A stretch of DNA of 64,000 bases. Origin: Ktedonospora formicarum. Lineage in GTDB: Bacteria; Chloroflexota; Ktedonobacteria; Ktedonobacterales; Ktedonobacteraceae. The notes beneath the pieces were generated by a model, which saw only the letters and a program-made list of their open reading frames with translations, was not told the origin of the DNA and ran no database searches. The position numbers and the translations under genes are program-made. Below are positions 1-8,763 of the stretch, piece after piece; within the stretch, counting starts at the first letter, position 1; the number at the start of each line of letters is the position of its first letter. Location of the stretch: NCBI RefSeq assembly GCF_016587355.1, contig NZ_BNJF01000001.1:930001-994000 (forward strand), read 5' to 3'.

Positions 1-474
1 GGACTCTAGCGCTAGAGTGCCACTCCCTATTACTACGATGCGCTGGGTCTGATTGAGACGGGCCAGAACCCGCTGATAATCGGCAACAGTGCGCAAGGTA
101 GTAACTCCTGTTAGATTGACGCCAGGGCAGGCAAGTGAAGTCGCACGTGCACCATGCGCCAGTAGCAAGCGTGAATAGCTAAGCTTGCCGCCTCTTCGCA
201 GACATAGCAGATGTGCCTCGGGCTGGATAGCAATAACACAGTCCGTAACAAAGCGAATACGGCGATCGGGGTAAAAGCTAATGGGGCGGGCCCAGAGTTT
301 CTCTTCGCGAATCTTCCCCCCCAGGTAATCTTTGAGTGCGGGGCGATAGAAAACTGGGGTCGGCTCATCAGCGACAACGGTAATCTCTGAAGCGCTATCT
401 TCGGTACGTAGGACCTCTGCGGCGGTCGCGCCCGCGATTCCATTGCCAATAATTACATAAGATTGTCCCGCCAT
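1..474 (-). CDS. NAD(P)/FAD-dependent oxidoreductase, N-terminal part (cut by window edge)
   Basis: The gene reads leftwards from an ATG at 474 and is still open at the left edge after 158 codons, so only its N-terminus is here. The start is supported by GGGAG just upstream. Residues 7-23 form an FAD-binding Rossmann start (VIIGNGIAGATAAEVLR, with G10, G12 and G15). The second, NAD-binding glycine motif (IVVIGSGTLALE, about 146-157) lies at the edge. This spacing matches the pyridine nucleotide-disulphide oxidoreductase superfamily (NirB, rubredoxin reductase and NADH-oxidase-like enzymes), which move electrons between NAD(P)H, FAD and a partner. The substrate cannot be told from this fragment. 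It is transcribed away from the luciferase-like gene and separated from it by a strong hairpin. Confidence 0.85.
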   Translation of the reverse strand, partial: MAGQSYVIIGNGIAGATAAEVLRTEDSASEITVVADEPTPVFYRPALKDYLGGKIREEKLWARPISFYPDRRIRFVTDCVIAIQPEAHLLCLRRGGKLSYSRLLLAHGARATSLACPGVNLTGVTTLRTVADYQRVLARLNQTQRIVVIGSGTLALES

Positions 475-508
475 TACGTCTCCCTGTTGCGCTATAACTT
501 TAAGCGAA

Positions 509-555
509 ATATAGTGATTTCGCCAGGCATCCTCTTCCCGGCGAAATCACTATAT
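509..555. promoter_or_regulatory. 16-bp perfect inverted repeat in the leader of the oxidoreductase gene
   Basis: The arms 509-524 and 540-555 are exact reverse complements (atatagtgatttcgcc) around a 15-nt spacer. The element sits 35 bp upstream of the start codon at 474 and beyond the terminator of the preceding gene. It is therefore in the promoter or leader of the oxidoreductase, not at the end of a gene. No T-run follows. It could be a repressor operator or a leader hairpin. Confidence 0.5.
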
Positions 556-658
556 CAACGGTGTCACAAACACTTTTAGAGGATGAATTTCATCAATATG
601 ACCTATACACATAATCTGATTGAGTGATCGCCACTACATGTCTCGAGCAGATCTTATA

Positions 659-730
659 GAATAGGAGACACCCCTAAAAGGAGCCTGGGGACTCAACCTC
701 CAGGGCTCCTTTTAGGGGTGTCTCCTATTC
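659..730 (-). terminator. Long hairpin at the 3' end of the luciferase-like gene
   Basis: A 27-bp perfect inverted repeat (659-685 with 704-730) has an 18-nt loop. The right arm overlaps the TAG stop at 725-727. It is placed like a transcription terminator but has no clear T-tract, and the stem is unusually long. Confidence 0.7.
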
Positions 731-1636
731 TTGCTCCACGTTTGAAAACGAACTATTGGAAGTGGGGGCAACATGTGAGACAAAGTGATGCAATGTCTCT
801 AGATCAAGGATACGGAAAATGAAGTGCGATACGCCTTGATCGCGGAAGCGCTCCAATTCCTCTGTAACCTCTGCAGCATTACCCGCGATATAGTGCTTTT
901 GTGGATGATGCTTGACCTGCGCCGGATCTTCGGATACGCTTAATGTACTCAGATACGTTAGCTTAATCTCGTTCGGATCGCGCCCCACACGCTCACAATG
1001 CTGGCGCAAGATCACCAACTTTCGCACATACTCTTCAACCGTACATGAATTGAAGTTCCACCAATCAGCATAACGTGCGACAATCTCCAACGTTCGCCGC
1101 TCACCACCGCCACCAATCAACAACGGGATAGGAGTCGCGGGTTGGGGAGCGCAATATGCGTCATGAACATGATATGACGTGCCATCATAAATCGCGGGCG
1201 CTTTCGTCCACATCGCACGTGCTATTTGAATGGTATCTTCTAGCTGCGCCATGCGCTCCTTAACAGATGGGAAAGGATAGCCATAGGCACGGTACTCATC
1301 CTCTTTCCAGCCCGCACCCAGGCCCAGAATCAAACGTCCTCCAGTCAGAGCTTGGATATTAGCAGCCATCTTCGCCAGCAAGGCAGGATTGCGGTAGGAC
1401 TGAGCTAACACAAGCGTTCCGATGTGAAAACGCGGGTACTGTGCAGCTAGATAGGTCAGGGTCGTCAATGCCTCCAGATGGTCATTGCCCCCCACTTGCA
1501 GATGGTCTTCCAACCAGAGCGTCGTAAACGCTGGTGAAAGTGCCTCAATGCACTGGCGGTTATAACTCATCAAATCATTAAACGAGTCACCAGCGTTCGT
1601 AGGACGTAACATCAAACCAAAATCAACCTGTACCAA
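725..1636 (-). CDS. LLM-class (luciferase-like) F420-dependent oxidoreductase
   Basis: A 303-residue protein with the luciferase-like TIM-barrel pattern: an N-terminal strand (VDFGLMLRP), a conserved LWLEDHL loop, the region IGTLVLAQSYRNPALLAKMAA, and GGRLILGLGAGW near residue 100. Members use reduced F420 or FMN to reduce or oxidise small organic substrates; the substrate here is unknown. The start is TTG at 1636, chosen because GGAGGTAACTTCGT precedes it. The aldo/keto reductase lies 56 bp upstream on the same strand, so the two oxidoreductases may be co-transcribed. The family call is firm; F420 rather than FMN use is inferred from family trends. Confidence 0.88.
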   Translation of the reverse strand: MVQVDFGLMLRPTNAGDSFNDLMSYNRQCIEALSPAFTTLWLEDHLQVGGNDHLEALTTLTYLAAQYPRFHIGTLVLAQSYRNPALLAKMAANIQALTGGRLILGLGAGWKEDEYRAYGYPFPSVKERMAQLEDTIQIARAMWTKAPAIYDGTSYHVHDAYCAPQPATPIPLLIGGGGERRTLEIVARYADWWNFNSCTVEEYVRKLVILRQHCERVGRDPNEIKLTYLSTLSVSEDPAQVKHHPQKHYIAGNAAEVTEELERFRDQGVSHFIFRILDLETLHHFVSHVAPTSNSSFSNVEQE

Positions 1637-1692
1637 ACGAAGTTACCTCCAAAGCAAACAATGTGTTCTAAAAAGCCTCTCTGTTTCTCATT

Positions 1693-2682
1693 TTACCAGC
1701 GAGGATGGATACTAGTGCGGAAGCGCTGATCGTAGATCTCTTGAACACGCTTCATAGTCGCGTCACTCAGTGGAGGCAATTCGGATACGCTGGCATTATC
1801 CCGAGCCTGCTGCGGATTTCTTGCCCCAGCGATGACCGTCGAGACCTCAGGGAACATCAGGGTCCAGCGCAAAGCGAACTGGGCCATCGTCATCCCTCCG
1901 GGAACAAGGGCTCGTAACTCATCAACGGCTTGTAAGCCCTCCTCATAGTCGACGCCCGAAAAGGTCTCACCCTGGTCAAAAGCTTCACCATGGCGATTGT
2001 AATTGCGATGATCGCTTGACGCAAACTGGCTCTGCGCGCCAAATTTACCCGTCAGTAAGCCGCTCGCCAGGGGCACACGCACAATGATTCCGACCTCGCG
2101 CTTACGTGCCTCGGCAAAAAACTGCTCCGCTGGCTTCAAGCGAAACATATTGAAGATAATTTGTACGCTCTTGACATTCGGATATTGAATAGCCCGAAGA
2201 GCCTCTTCCACTTTTTCTACACTGACACCATAATGACGAATCTTGCCCTGCTGCTGCAATTCATCAAGGAGCGAAAAAACCTCGGTCATAGCATATACTT
2301 CAGAGGGCGGACAATGTAATTGGACCAGATCGAGAGCTTCAACATTTAGATTGCGAAGGCTTCGCTCGACGAAGCCTTTCAGGTTCTGACGATTATTGTA
2401 ACCAGAGGCGACGTGAGGATTCAGACGCCGCCCCAGCTTAGTCGCGACAAACAGATCATCTTTACGCTCCTTGAGTATCTGAGCGATAAGTTGCTCCGAG
2501 TGCCCATCCCCATAGACATCGGCGGTATCAATGAAATTCACTCCCTGGTCGATAGCTGTATGGAGAGCCGCGAGCGCGACCTGATCATCCTGTTGCCCCC
2601 AGGCATCACCACCAATACCCCAGGCACCAAAACCAATCTCAGAAGCCTTCCAGCCTGTACGTCCAAATGGGCGATATTGCAT
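1693..2682 (-). CDS. Aldo/keto reductase
   Basis: A 329-residue NADPH-dependent carbonyl reductase of the aldo/keto reductase superfamily. It has the N-terminal pattern LGRTG-like plus GFGAWGIGG, then the catalytic set in order: Asp and Tyr in NFIDTADVYGDGHSE (about 50-64), Lys in VATKLGRR, and His in LVQLHCPP. The length is normal. The ATG at 2682 is preceded by GAGGTG. It lies upstream of the luciferase-like gene on the same strand and downstream of the kinase-like gene, from which a hairpin at 2716-2751 separates it. The physiological substrate is not evident. Confidence 0.93.
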   Translation of the reverse strand: MQYRPFGRTGWKASEIGFGAWGIGGDAWGQQDDQVALAALHTAIDQGVNFIDTADVYGDGHSEQLIAQILKERKDDLFVATKLGRRLNPHVASGYNNRQNLKGFVERSLRNLNVEALDLVQLHCPPSEVYAMTEVFSLLDELQQQGKIRHYGVSVEKVEEALRAIQYPNVKSVQIIFNMFRLKPAEQFFAEARKREVGIIVRVPLASGLLTGKFGAQSQFASSDHRNYNRHGEAFDQGETFSGVDYEEGLQAVDELRALVPGGMTMAQFALRWTLMFPEVSTVIAGARNPQQARDNASVSELPPLSDATMKRVQEIYDQRFRTSIHPRW

Positions 2683-2715
2683 ACTTATTGCACCTCATTC
2701 TAGAATATTCTTACG

Positions 2716-2751
2716 AGCCCACGCATATCATAGCACGAACAGGCGTGGGCT
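2716..2751 (-). terminator. Terminator hairpin after the WD40 kinase-like gene
   Basis: A 9-bp GC-rich stem (agcccacgc 2716-2724, gcgtgggct 2743-2751) lies 45 bp past the stop of the kinase-like gene and before the aldo/keto reductase start. Confidence 0.55.
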
Positions 2752-2795
2752 TCTCGTACATCGACACCTACTGCTTACCACCCAGGGGTCAAGCA

Positions 2796-4631
2796 TTACT
2801 TGCTCGCGAACTGAATCTCCCATATTTGGAGCACGCCGTCAGCATCGGTTGAAGCAAGATATCTTCCATTGGGAGACCAGGACACCGTATGCATTGGAGG
2901 GTGCTTAGTACTATACGAAAATCCACACACACCAGTGTGCGTATCCCAGAGGCGAATCGTTCCATCAGCGCTGGCAGAAGCCAGGATATTACTGTCAGGC
3001 GACCAGGACAATGAATGGATGGTCTGAGTATGACCGGTAAAGGCAAGCTTATCACGGCCCGTATTCGTATTCCAGACATGAATAATCTTTTCCTCGCCCC
3101 CCGATGCCATAAACGTTTTACTTGGCGACCAGGCAATCGCTTGTACGCTAGAGTAAGAAGGTTCACTAAAGACACGCCCTTTACTCTGCTTTGCCGCGTT
3201 ATTGATCTGCCAGATCTGGACACTCCCATCCACACTCGCGACCGCCACGCAGGTGCCATCAGGTGACCAGGTAAGGGCGGTAGGCTCGCTCGCCTGAGGC
3301 GTAAATAAGGCCTGCTCCGCACCAGTCATAGCTTCCCAAATACGCACCGTACCATCAGGACCATCTACCGAGGCCACATGCTGACCGTCAACGGACCAGG
3401 CCAGCGAACGAATAGGTTGTGTATGCCCCTGGTACGTACGCATCTGAGCCCCCCTGGTCGCACTCCAGATATGCACCTCACGATCATAACCCGCCGAAGC
3501 AATCAGCAAACCTTTAGGCGACCAGCCCACAGTATGGACACCTGTATTATGTCCGTGGTATGTCACTAGAAACTTTCCAGTTGAGACATCCCATACGCGT
3601 GCCTTCGTATCATTGCCTGCCGACACTAGGCGGCGCCCATCAAATGACCATGAAATACTGCGTATCGCGCCCTGATGTGCTCGCGCGGTCCAAATAGGCC
3701 TACCAGTAATTTGAGGCGTAGGTGGGGCGGACTGGGATTGCTCATCAAAAGTGGCCGGGAGCGGTGTTAAGCGACCTGTTTGCCCCAAAGCCGTTATATT
3801 CGTACGGCGAGGAGTAGCGCCTAGTGGTCCTGAAGCAGAGCGCAATTGAAAAGCCTGATCGAATGCATAGGAGAAGGCTCGCATATCTTTGAAACGTCTA
3901 TGAGGCTCCCGAGCCAAGGTGGTCATGACAACTTCTTCGATCTCGACTGGTATGGAAGAGACCTTACTCCGCAAAGGCGGCAATAATGAGCCATATTGCA
4001 AGATACGATCACCCAGAGGATTGTATATGGGACGCTCGCCTGTAAACCATTCATAGAGAACCAGCCCCAACAAATATTGATCGCTAGCCGGGCGCGCTAC
4101 CCCTTGAAGTTGCTCAGGAGACACATAGAGAGCCGTATCCTGAGTATAGGTATTCATCATTGACAGTGGCATATTAAAATCGCTTAACAACACCTCTCCA
4201 CGTTTGTTAAGCAACATGTTCTCAGGCTTCAGTTGCTGATGCATATAATTTTCACCGTGAGCATACTGCAAGGCATCAACTATTTGACGAGTATAGGAGG
4301 CAATACGTTGAAGCGAGAGACGCGATCCTGCTGGATGCCTGCGCCGAAGATTACCATTCAGCGCAAGTTCCATAACTATATACGGCAAATCCCACTCAAT
4401 TCCAAAATCGACTACGCGCGCAATATGCGGATGTGAAAGGCTCGCAATTCGACGAGCCGAGCGCGCAAACTTTTCATATTCATCTTGTGGAAGTCGTACG
4501 CGTAACACTTTTATAGCAACGGGTGCTTTTGTAGATATATGTTCACCGATAAATACTTGGGCATGGGGCCCCTCCCCTAGAAAATTTGTCACACGATAAT
4601 TGCCGAGCTGCTGTCCCACACGATACATCAT
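2796..4631 (-). CDS. Serine/threonine kinase-like (probable pseudokinase) protein with seven WD40 repeats
   Basis: A 611-residue protein: kinase fold at about 12-270, a low-complexity linker at about 270-315, then seven WD40 repeats to the C-terminus (closing motifs RVWD, HIWS, RIWE, QIWQ, HVWN, RLWD, QIWE), enough for one beta-propeller. The glycine loop (18-26) and the VAIK Lys (K41) are present, and SPEQ plus SDQYLLGLVLYEW are intact. However, the HRD aspartate is Gln (HQQLKPEN, Q133), DFG is DFN (151-153), and the usual alpha-C Glu position is Ser58. I infer weak or no phosphotransfer and a scaffold or sensor role. There is no membrane segment. I chose the ATG at 4631 (AAAGGGA upstream) over a GTG at 4661 that lacks one. 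Confidence 0.9.
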   Translation of the reverse strand: MMYRVGQQLGNYRVTNFLGEGPHAQVFIGEHISTKAPVAIKVLRVRLPQDEYEKFARSARRIASLSHPHIARVVDFGIEWDLPYIVMELALNGNLRRRHPAGSRLSLQRIASYTRQIVDALQYAHGENYMHQQLKPENMLLNKRGEVLLSDFNMPLSMMNTYTQDTALYVSPEQLQGVARPASDQYLLGLVLYEWFTGERPIYNPLGDRILQYGSLLPPLRSKVSSIPVEIEEVVMTTLAREPHRRFKDMRAFSYAFDQAFQLRSASGPLGATPRRTNITALGQTGRLTPLPATFDEQSQSAPPTPQITGRPIWTARAHQGAIRSISWSFDGRRLVSAGNDTKARVWDVSTGKFLVTYHGHNTGVHTVGWSPKGLLIASAGYDREVHIWSATRGAQMRTYQGHTQPIRSLAWSVDGQHVASVDGPDGTVRIWEAMTGAEQALFTPQASEPTALTWSPDGTCVAVASVDGSVQIWQINNAAKQSKGRVFSEPSYSSVQAIAWSPSKTFMASGGEEKIIHVWNTNTGRDKLAFTGHTQTIHSLSWSPDSNILASASADGTIRLWDTHTGVCGFSYSTKHPPMHTVSWSPNGRYLASTDADGVLQIWEIQFASK

Positions 4632-5042
4632 AAGAATAGTCCCTTTACGCCTTGCATTCACTCTTATCTATATGCAAAAAATACAAAAAATCGCCTGTTA
4701 GCATTGATGCATATTGTGCTTTGGAACAGGCATAAGATAATCTTTCTTTAGTTCAATATCATACCATAAAACACGCATTATTCCACAAACTTTTCACCCA
4801 TTATATAGGTAATGATAAACATCATTCGCAATGGGTAGCCAGAGTGAGAAATGACATTACCTTAATCGAAAATCGTCGCTACGGTCACGCTCAGATTTTT
4901 GACTAAGGGATACACGCTATGAAACAATATAAATGATCTAAGAAAGTCCCCATTTATCCTATGCACACTTATTCGAATGCATCACATACACTATGCCATT
5001 TATGGCACCCATTACCTCATCCTATAGGTAGAAAGGGTCAAC
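4632..5042. promoter_or_regulatory. Divergent intergenic region with a 14-bp palindrome
   Basis: This AT-rich gap separates the leftward kinase-like gene from the rightward nucleotidyltransferase gene and must hold both promoters. No coding signal is visible. A perfect palindrome, tgccat-tt-atggca (4994-5007), lies 36 bp before the start at 5043 and is a plausible operator. Nothing else stands out. Confidence 0.35.
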
Positions 5043-5993
5043 ATGCCACCCATTACTCTCATTAACACCACAGAAAATACCGCTATCGATTGGTTGTTGT
5101 GTCGAATCATTGCGCACTATGAATCAACTTTCACTAGAAGGATTGCTGGCTATTACCTCATTGGAAGCTATACCGATGCAAGTGCATTGCAGACAAGCGA
5201 TGTAGACCTCTACATTGTCTTTAAGCAACCATCACAAACTAGAGACGAACTAGAGGCAGTTCAACAATTGAATCAGAGGCTTGAGGACACCGCCAGAAAG
5301 CACGCTATTGAGATAGACATCTCGCTGCTCAGCGAGGGAGACCTGCAAACCCAGGGCATAACACCTACACTTAAGTTGGGTGGTTGCCTGCTCTTTGGGG
5401 AAGATATATGCGGACGCTATCCGCTCGTCACCATCCAACAATGGGCCCATGAGCGCATGCATGCCGTCTATTATTTGTTAACTACCATATACCGGAGACA
5501 TGCACGCCTGCGACTGGCGTATCCGAATGAAAATGATGAGTTCTACGGCTATATGAATCGCTCAATACAATTAAGCGATGGGCGCGAAGCCCTCTCTACA
5601 CGCAATCTGGTACGCACGACAGGTTGGGCGGCAACGGCTCTACTAGCTTTCAAGTCGGGACAGTATGTCACTCGCAAAAGCGACTGTCACATTCTATATC
5701 GCCAGTATATCGGAGACGAGTGGAGCAGGCTCATTGAGGATGTCTATACGCTATGCCGCCAGCGGTGGAACTATCTCGTACCAAAAAATCCAAACGAACG
5801 AAAGCAGTTAAGCACACTATGCGAGCAGGTGCTTCTCTTTGAGAGGCATTTCTTACACACCTACAAAGCATTTTTACTCAGGGAACTATATGAAGGCCCG
5901 GAGGCGTATCGTCAGGATGCCCTCACGTTTCAAAAGCGCCTCCCCTTCGAGGATAACGAAGTCGAAGATGCGCTACGCATCTCTGCTCCATAG
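5043..5993 (+). CDS. Nucleotidyltransferase-domain protein
   Basis: A 316-residue protein with a polymerase-beta-type nucleotidyltransferase core near the N-terminus. It shows GSYTDASALQTSDVDLYIVF (about 42-61), the GSx...DxD signature that binds the metal and nucleotide in minimal nucleotidyltransferases and aminoglycoside adenylyltransferases. A further acidic strand (EIDISLL, about 92-98) could supply the third carboxylate. The rest is alpha-helical, as in the C-terminal domain of ANT-type enzymes. The acceptor is unknown, and an antibiotic-modifying role is possible but not shown. The ATG follows GAAAGGG. It converges on the ABC exporter operon, with a shared hairpin between them. Confidence 0.7.
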   Translation: MPPITLINTTENTAIDWLLCRIIAHYESTFTRRIAGYYLIGSYTDASALQTSDVDLYIVFKQPSQTRDELEAVQQLNQRLEDTARKHAIEIDISLLSEGDLQTQGITPTLKLGGCLLFGEDICGRYPLVTIQQWAHERMHAVYYLLTTIYRRHARLRLAYPNENDEFYGYMNRSIQLSDGREALSTRNLVRTTGWAATALLAFKSGQYVTRKSDCHILYRQYIGDEWSRLIEDVYTLCRQRWNYLVPKNPNERKQLSTLCEQVLLFERHFLHTYKAFLLRELYEGPEAYRQDALTFQKRLPFEDNEVEDALRISAP

Positions 5994-6025
5994 CTCAACA
6001 TTCAAGCTGAAAAGGGCAGAGATGC
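5977..6025. terminator. Bidirectional hairpin between convergent genes
   Basis: A 10-bp perfect stem (gcatctctgc 5977-5986, gcagagatgc 6016-6025) spans the stop of the nucleotidyltransferase gene and sits next to the end of the convergent ABC ATPase gene. Confidence 0.5.
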
Positions 6026-6043
6026 ATTACACCAATCTGTCTA

Positions 6044-7093
6044 CTAGGCAATCACTTGCACATCCTGAAGGAGCAGATTCTCCTCATAAATGCGGCGAAT
6101 CACATCCTCAATCTCGGGTTCCTGGAAGGTCACGTCGCGCAGACGATAACGCCCTCCCAACCAGGCCACTAGTTCATGCGCGGGCAGAGCATCTCGCGCG
6201 AAACCAAGCCAGACACGCGGGCCTTCGGCCCGTATCTGGCGCACGCCTACAGGCAAACCTTGTAAGCACACTTCACCCGCGTCTCTCCGCGCCAATTGAT
6301 CCAGGTCAGACGGATCAAGCACAGCAATCAGCGTGCGCTCACCACCAAAACGCTCGCGAATCGCGGAGACAGAGCCATCGTAGAGCTTACGACCATGATC
6401 GATAATCACCATGCGTGGGCAGAGCATCTCGACATCATCCATATCGTGGGTGGTCAGAAGCACCGTTGTACCTCGCTCGGCATTGAGATGCAAGAGGAAC
6501 TCACGGATACGCGCCTTGGCAACCACATCCAGGCCAATCGTTGGCTCATCAAGGTAGAGCATCTCGGGATCGTGCAGAAGCGCGGCGGCAATATCACCAC
6601 GCATCCGCTGACCAAGCGAGAGCTGGCGTACAGGCGTATCAATAAATTCATCAAGATCAAGCATCTCGCGTAGATGCTCCAGATTCGCGCGGTGACGCTC
6701 CTCGGGGACACGATAGAGATGACGAAGCAAACGAAGCGAATCGATCAGTGGCAGATCCCACCAGAGCTGAGTACGCTGCCCAAATACCACTCCAATACGT
6801 GATGCCAGTTCGCGGCGCTGCTCTATTGGCACCAAACCAGCCACGCGCAGAGAGCCTGCTGTAGGCATCAGAATGCCAGTCATCATCTTGATGGAGGTGC
6901 TCTTTCCCGCGCCATTCGGCCCCACCAACCCGATCATCTCGCCTTTCTCAATGCGGAGCGAGATATCTTGTACAGCCTGCACCGTGCGCATCTCAGGATT
7001 GATGATACTGCGCAAGCCTCCCAGCAGGCCTGGGCGCCGCCGTGCCAAGCGAAACGTCTTTGACATATGCTCAATCTCAATCATCGCAGACAT
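6044..7093 (-). CDS. ABC-2 type exporter, ATP-binding subunit
   Basis: A 349-residue ATPase with Walker A GPNGAGKS, a Q-loop-like GVVFGQRTQLWWDLP, the signature LSLGQRMR, Walker B MLYLDEPTIGLD and the H-loop TTHD, followed by a C-terminal accessory region of about 80 residues. The FGQRTQLWWDLP stretch is typical of the subgroup paired with DUF990-type (ABC2_membrane_6) permeases, and two such permeases lie directly upstream in the same operon. The complex would export a lipid, drug or similar amphipathic substrate that I cannot name. The ATG at 7093 is preceded by GGAAGA. Confidence 0.93.
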   Translation of the reverse strand: MSAMIEIEHMSKTFRLARRRPGLLGGLRSIINPEMRTVQAVQDISLRIEKGEMIGLVGPNGAGKSTSIKMMTGILMPTAGSLRVAGLVPIEQRRELASRIGVVFGQRTQLWWDLPLIDSLRLLRHLYRVPEERHRANLEHLREMLDLDEFIDTPVRQLSLGQRMRGDIAAALLHDPEMLYLDEPTIGLDVVAKARIREFLLHLNAERGTTVLLTTHDMDDVEMLCPRMVIIDHGRKLYDGSVSAIRERFGGERTLIAVLDPSDLDQLARRDAGEVCLQGLPVGVRQIRAEGPRVWLGFARDALPAHELVAWLGGRYRLRDVTFQEPEIEDVIRRIYEENLLLQDVQVIA

Positions 7094-7120
7094 TATGGGT
7101 CTTCCTTTCTAATAATGCCC

Positions 7121-7951
7121 TTAATTACCTGTACTCTGATAATGGCGCACGCCAAAGCTCCAGAAGCCACCGCACACACAGGCGAAGAGCACCGCTGGAA
7201 GCGGTGAACAAAACGCTAACCACTCGGACATACCAAAGGGGAGTGGACGCCCAAGCGCATAACAGACAGGAACATATGAGCCAAAAGCCAGTGGCACCAC
7301 GAAGAGAAAGATACGCTGCAAAAGCCCGTTATAGACCGTCAGTGGATAGCTCAACATCTCACGACCGCCATACGAGAGCACGTTTGTAATCTCGACGGCT
7401 TCGACAGTCCAGAAGCAGATGCATGCACCCAGCAAGAGGATCGATAAGAAGATCACCGTTGTGCTCACAATACCAAGAGGCAGGAGCAGCAATTTGCTCC
7501 AGGTCCAATGCAAGTTTGGCAGGAGAGAGAGCGAAAAGGCAAACCCCAGGATACCCAGCGAGATACGCCCCAGGCGGCGCAAGCGAAAGTCGCTCCCAAT
7601 AATCTGGAGAAAGACTCCTGTTGGGCGCAGGAGCACGCGGTCAAACTCACCTCGGCGAATGGTCTCCGAGAAGTTATCGATTCCCGCGCCCACCAGTTCG
7701 GCCAGACCAAAGCTCAGGTTCATCACCGAACAGAGCAAAGCCACCTCACCCATCTTCCAGCCAAGCATATCCGGGAATGGCCCAAAGAAGAGCAAGAGCG
7801 CAACGAACTCCAATCCCGTCACAGCGAGATATGTACTAATATCAATCAGCAAATTTATTTTATATTGAAACTGGGCCTTCACCTGAATACCTATCAAATA
7901 ACGATAGAGCAACAGATCATGCCAAAGTTTGTTCCAGCGAGATAGCGACAT
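7121..7951 (-). CDS. ABC-2 type exporter permease (second subunit)
   Basis: A 276-residue membrane protein with about six hydrophobic segments and the N-terminal pattern YRYLIGIQVKAQFQYKINLL, typical of the ABC2_membrane_6 family. The segment ETIRRGEFDRVLLRPTGVFLQIIG is the conserved cytoplasmic loop of this family. It lies between the other permease and the ATPase in one leftward operon, 27 bp before the ATPase start. Its start at 7951 lies inside the 3' end of the upstream permease gene (58-bp overlap), which suggests translational coupling. The transported substrate is unknown. Confidence 0.87.
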   Translation of the reverse strand: MSLSRWNKLWHDLLLYRYLIGIQVKAQFQYKINLLIDISTYLAVTGLEFVALLLFFGPFPDMLGWKMGEVALLCSVMNLSFGLAELVGAGIDNFSETIRRGEFDRVLLRPTGVFLQIIGSDFRLRRLGRISLGILGFAFSLSLLPNLHWTWSKLLLLPLGIVSTTVIFLSILLLGACICFWTVEAVEITNVLSYGGREMLSYPLTVYNGLLQRIFLFVVPLAFGSYVPVCYALGRPLPFGMSEWLAFCSPLPAVLFACVCGGFWSFGVRHYQSTGN

Positions 7952-8763
7952 ACGTCACAAACTCCTCTTCTAGCCCCCTGCGAGACCACACGGCGGGTAG
8001 CAATGGTTGTCAATAGACGCGCTACAAGGACCAGGAGCAACAACCACCCAATCTGGCGAGCCAGCTCAAACCAGAAGGTAGAAAGACTCATCTTCCCCAG
8101 GAAGGCCAGCGTGGGAACATTCATAAAGCCATTGAAAGGCAGCCAGGCCACGATATTTTGAAGCCACGAAGGTAAAAAGTAGATAGGGACATATGAACCA
8201 GTAAAGAACAGCGAAAGCACTACAGCCATCGTCACTATCGCGCGCCCCTCAATAATCCAGAACGCCAGCAGGTTATAAAGGAAACGATAGACGATGCCAA
8301 GCAATATCGCGGATGGAAGCATCAACAAAAGCGCCCCCCAATTTGACCAACTCATCGGTAAACCAATCTGAAAGAGCAGCATTCCCGCCGTGTAGATAGG
8401 CAGCCCACGAAAGAACAGGAAATAGAGACTCCTCCCTACTTCGCGACTAAACCAGTACCAGCAGAAATCGCAAGGCTTGCTCAGATCAGAGACAACTTCT
8501 CCCGTACGAATAGTCATCATCAAGTCCATCCAACCAAAGGGCGTGATGACCATAAGTAATGACTGTAACAACCAGGTGTAACGCAGGCTATCCTGGATGC
8601 TATACCCCGGAACTGAGGGGCGCACATGATAGAGCGCGAGCAAAACATAACTGAACAATACACAGAAGAAGATGTTAGTTATCAGGCCCGAAATATTGGC
8701 CCAGCGATAGATAAGTTGGCGGCGAAAAGCTGTGAACGCCGTTTCAACATAAAAGGGAAACAT
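7894..8763 (-). CDS. ABC-2 type exporter permease (first subunit)
   Basis: A 289-residue integral membrane protein, first gene of the exporter operon. The N-terminus (AFTAFRRQLIYRWANISGLITN) and loop (MMTIRTGEVVSDLSKPCDFCWYWF) match the DUF990/ABC2_membrane_6 partner subunit, and about six membrane segments are visible. The ATG at 8763 has an excellent ribosome-binding site (AAGGAGG). The last 20 or so residues (after ATRRVVSQG) are read from DNA that also encodes the start of the next permease. They are rich in Cys and look like an added tail, so the ancestral stop may have been earlier. Confidence 0.86.
   Translation of the reverse strand: MFPFYVETAFTAFRRQLIYRWANISGLITNIFFCVLFSYVLLALYHVRPSVPGYSIQDSLRYTWLLQSLLMVITPFGWMDLMMTIRTGEVVSDLSKPCDFCWYWFSREVGRSLYFLFFRGLPIYTAGMLLFQIGLPMSWSNWGALLLMLPSAILLGIVYRFLYNLLAFWIIEGRAIVTMAVVLSLFFTGSYVPIYFLPSWLQNIVAWLPFNGFMNVPTLAFLGKMSLSTFWFELARQIGWLLLLVLVARLLTTIATRRVVSQGARRGVCDVCRYLAGTNFGMICCSIVI

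Noticed and set aside
111..449. Open frame of 112 codons near the left edge
   Set aside because: It lies in another frame of the edge-truncated oxidoreductase, whose frame has Rossmann motifs and a ribosome-binding site.
5839..6405. 188-codon plus-strand frame between the nucleotidyltransferase and ABC ATPase genes
   Set aside because: It overlaps the end of one gene and runs antisense through the ATPase gene and the hairpin between them.
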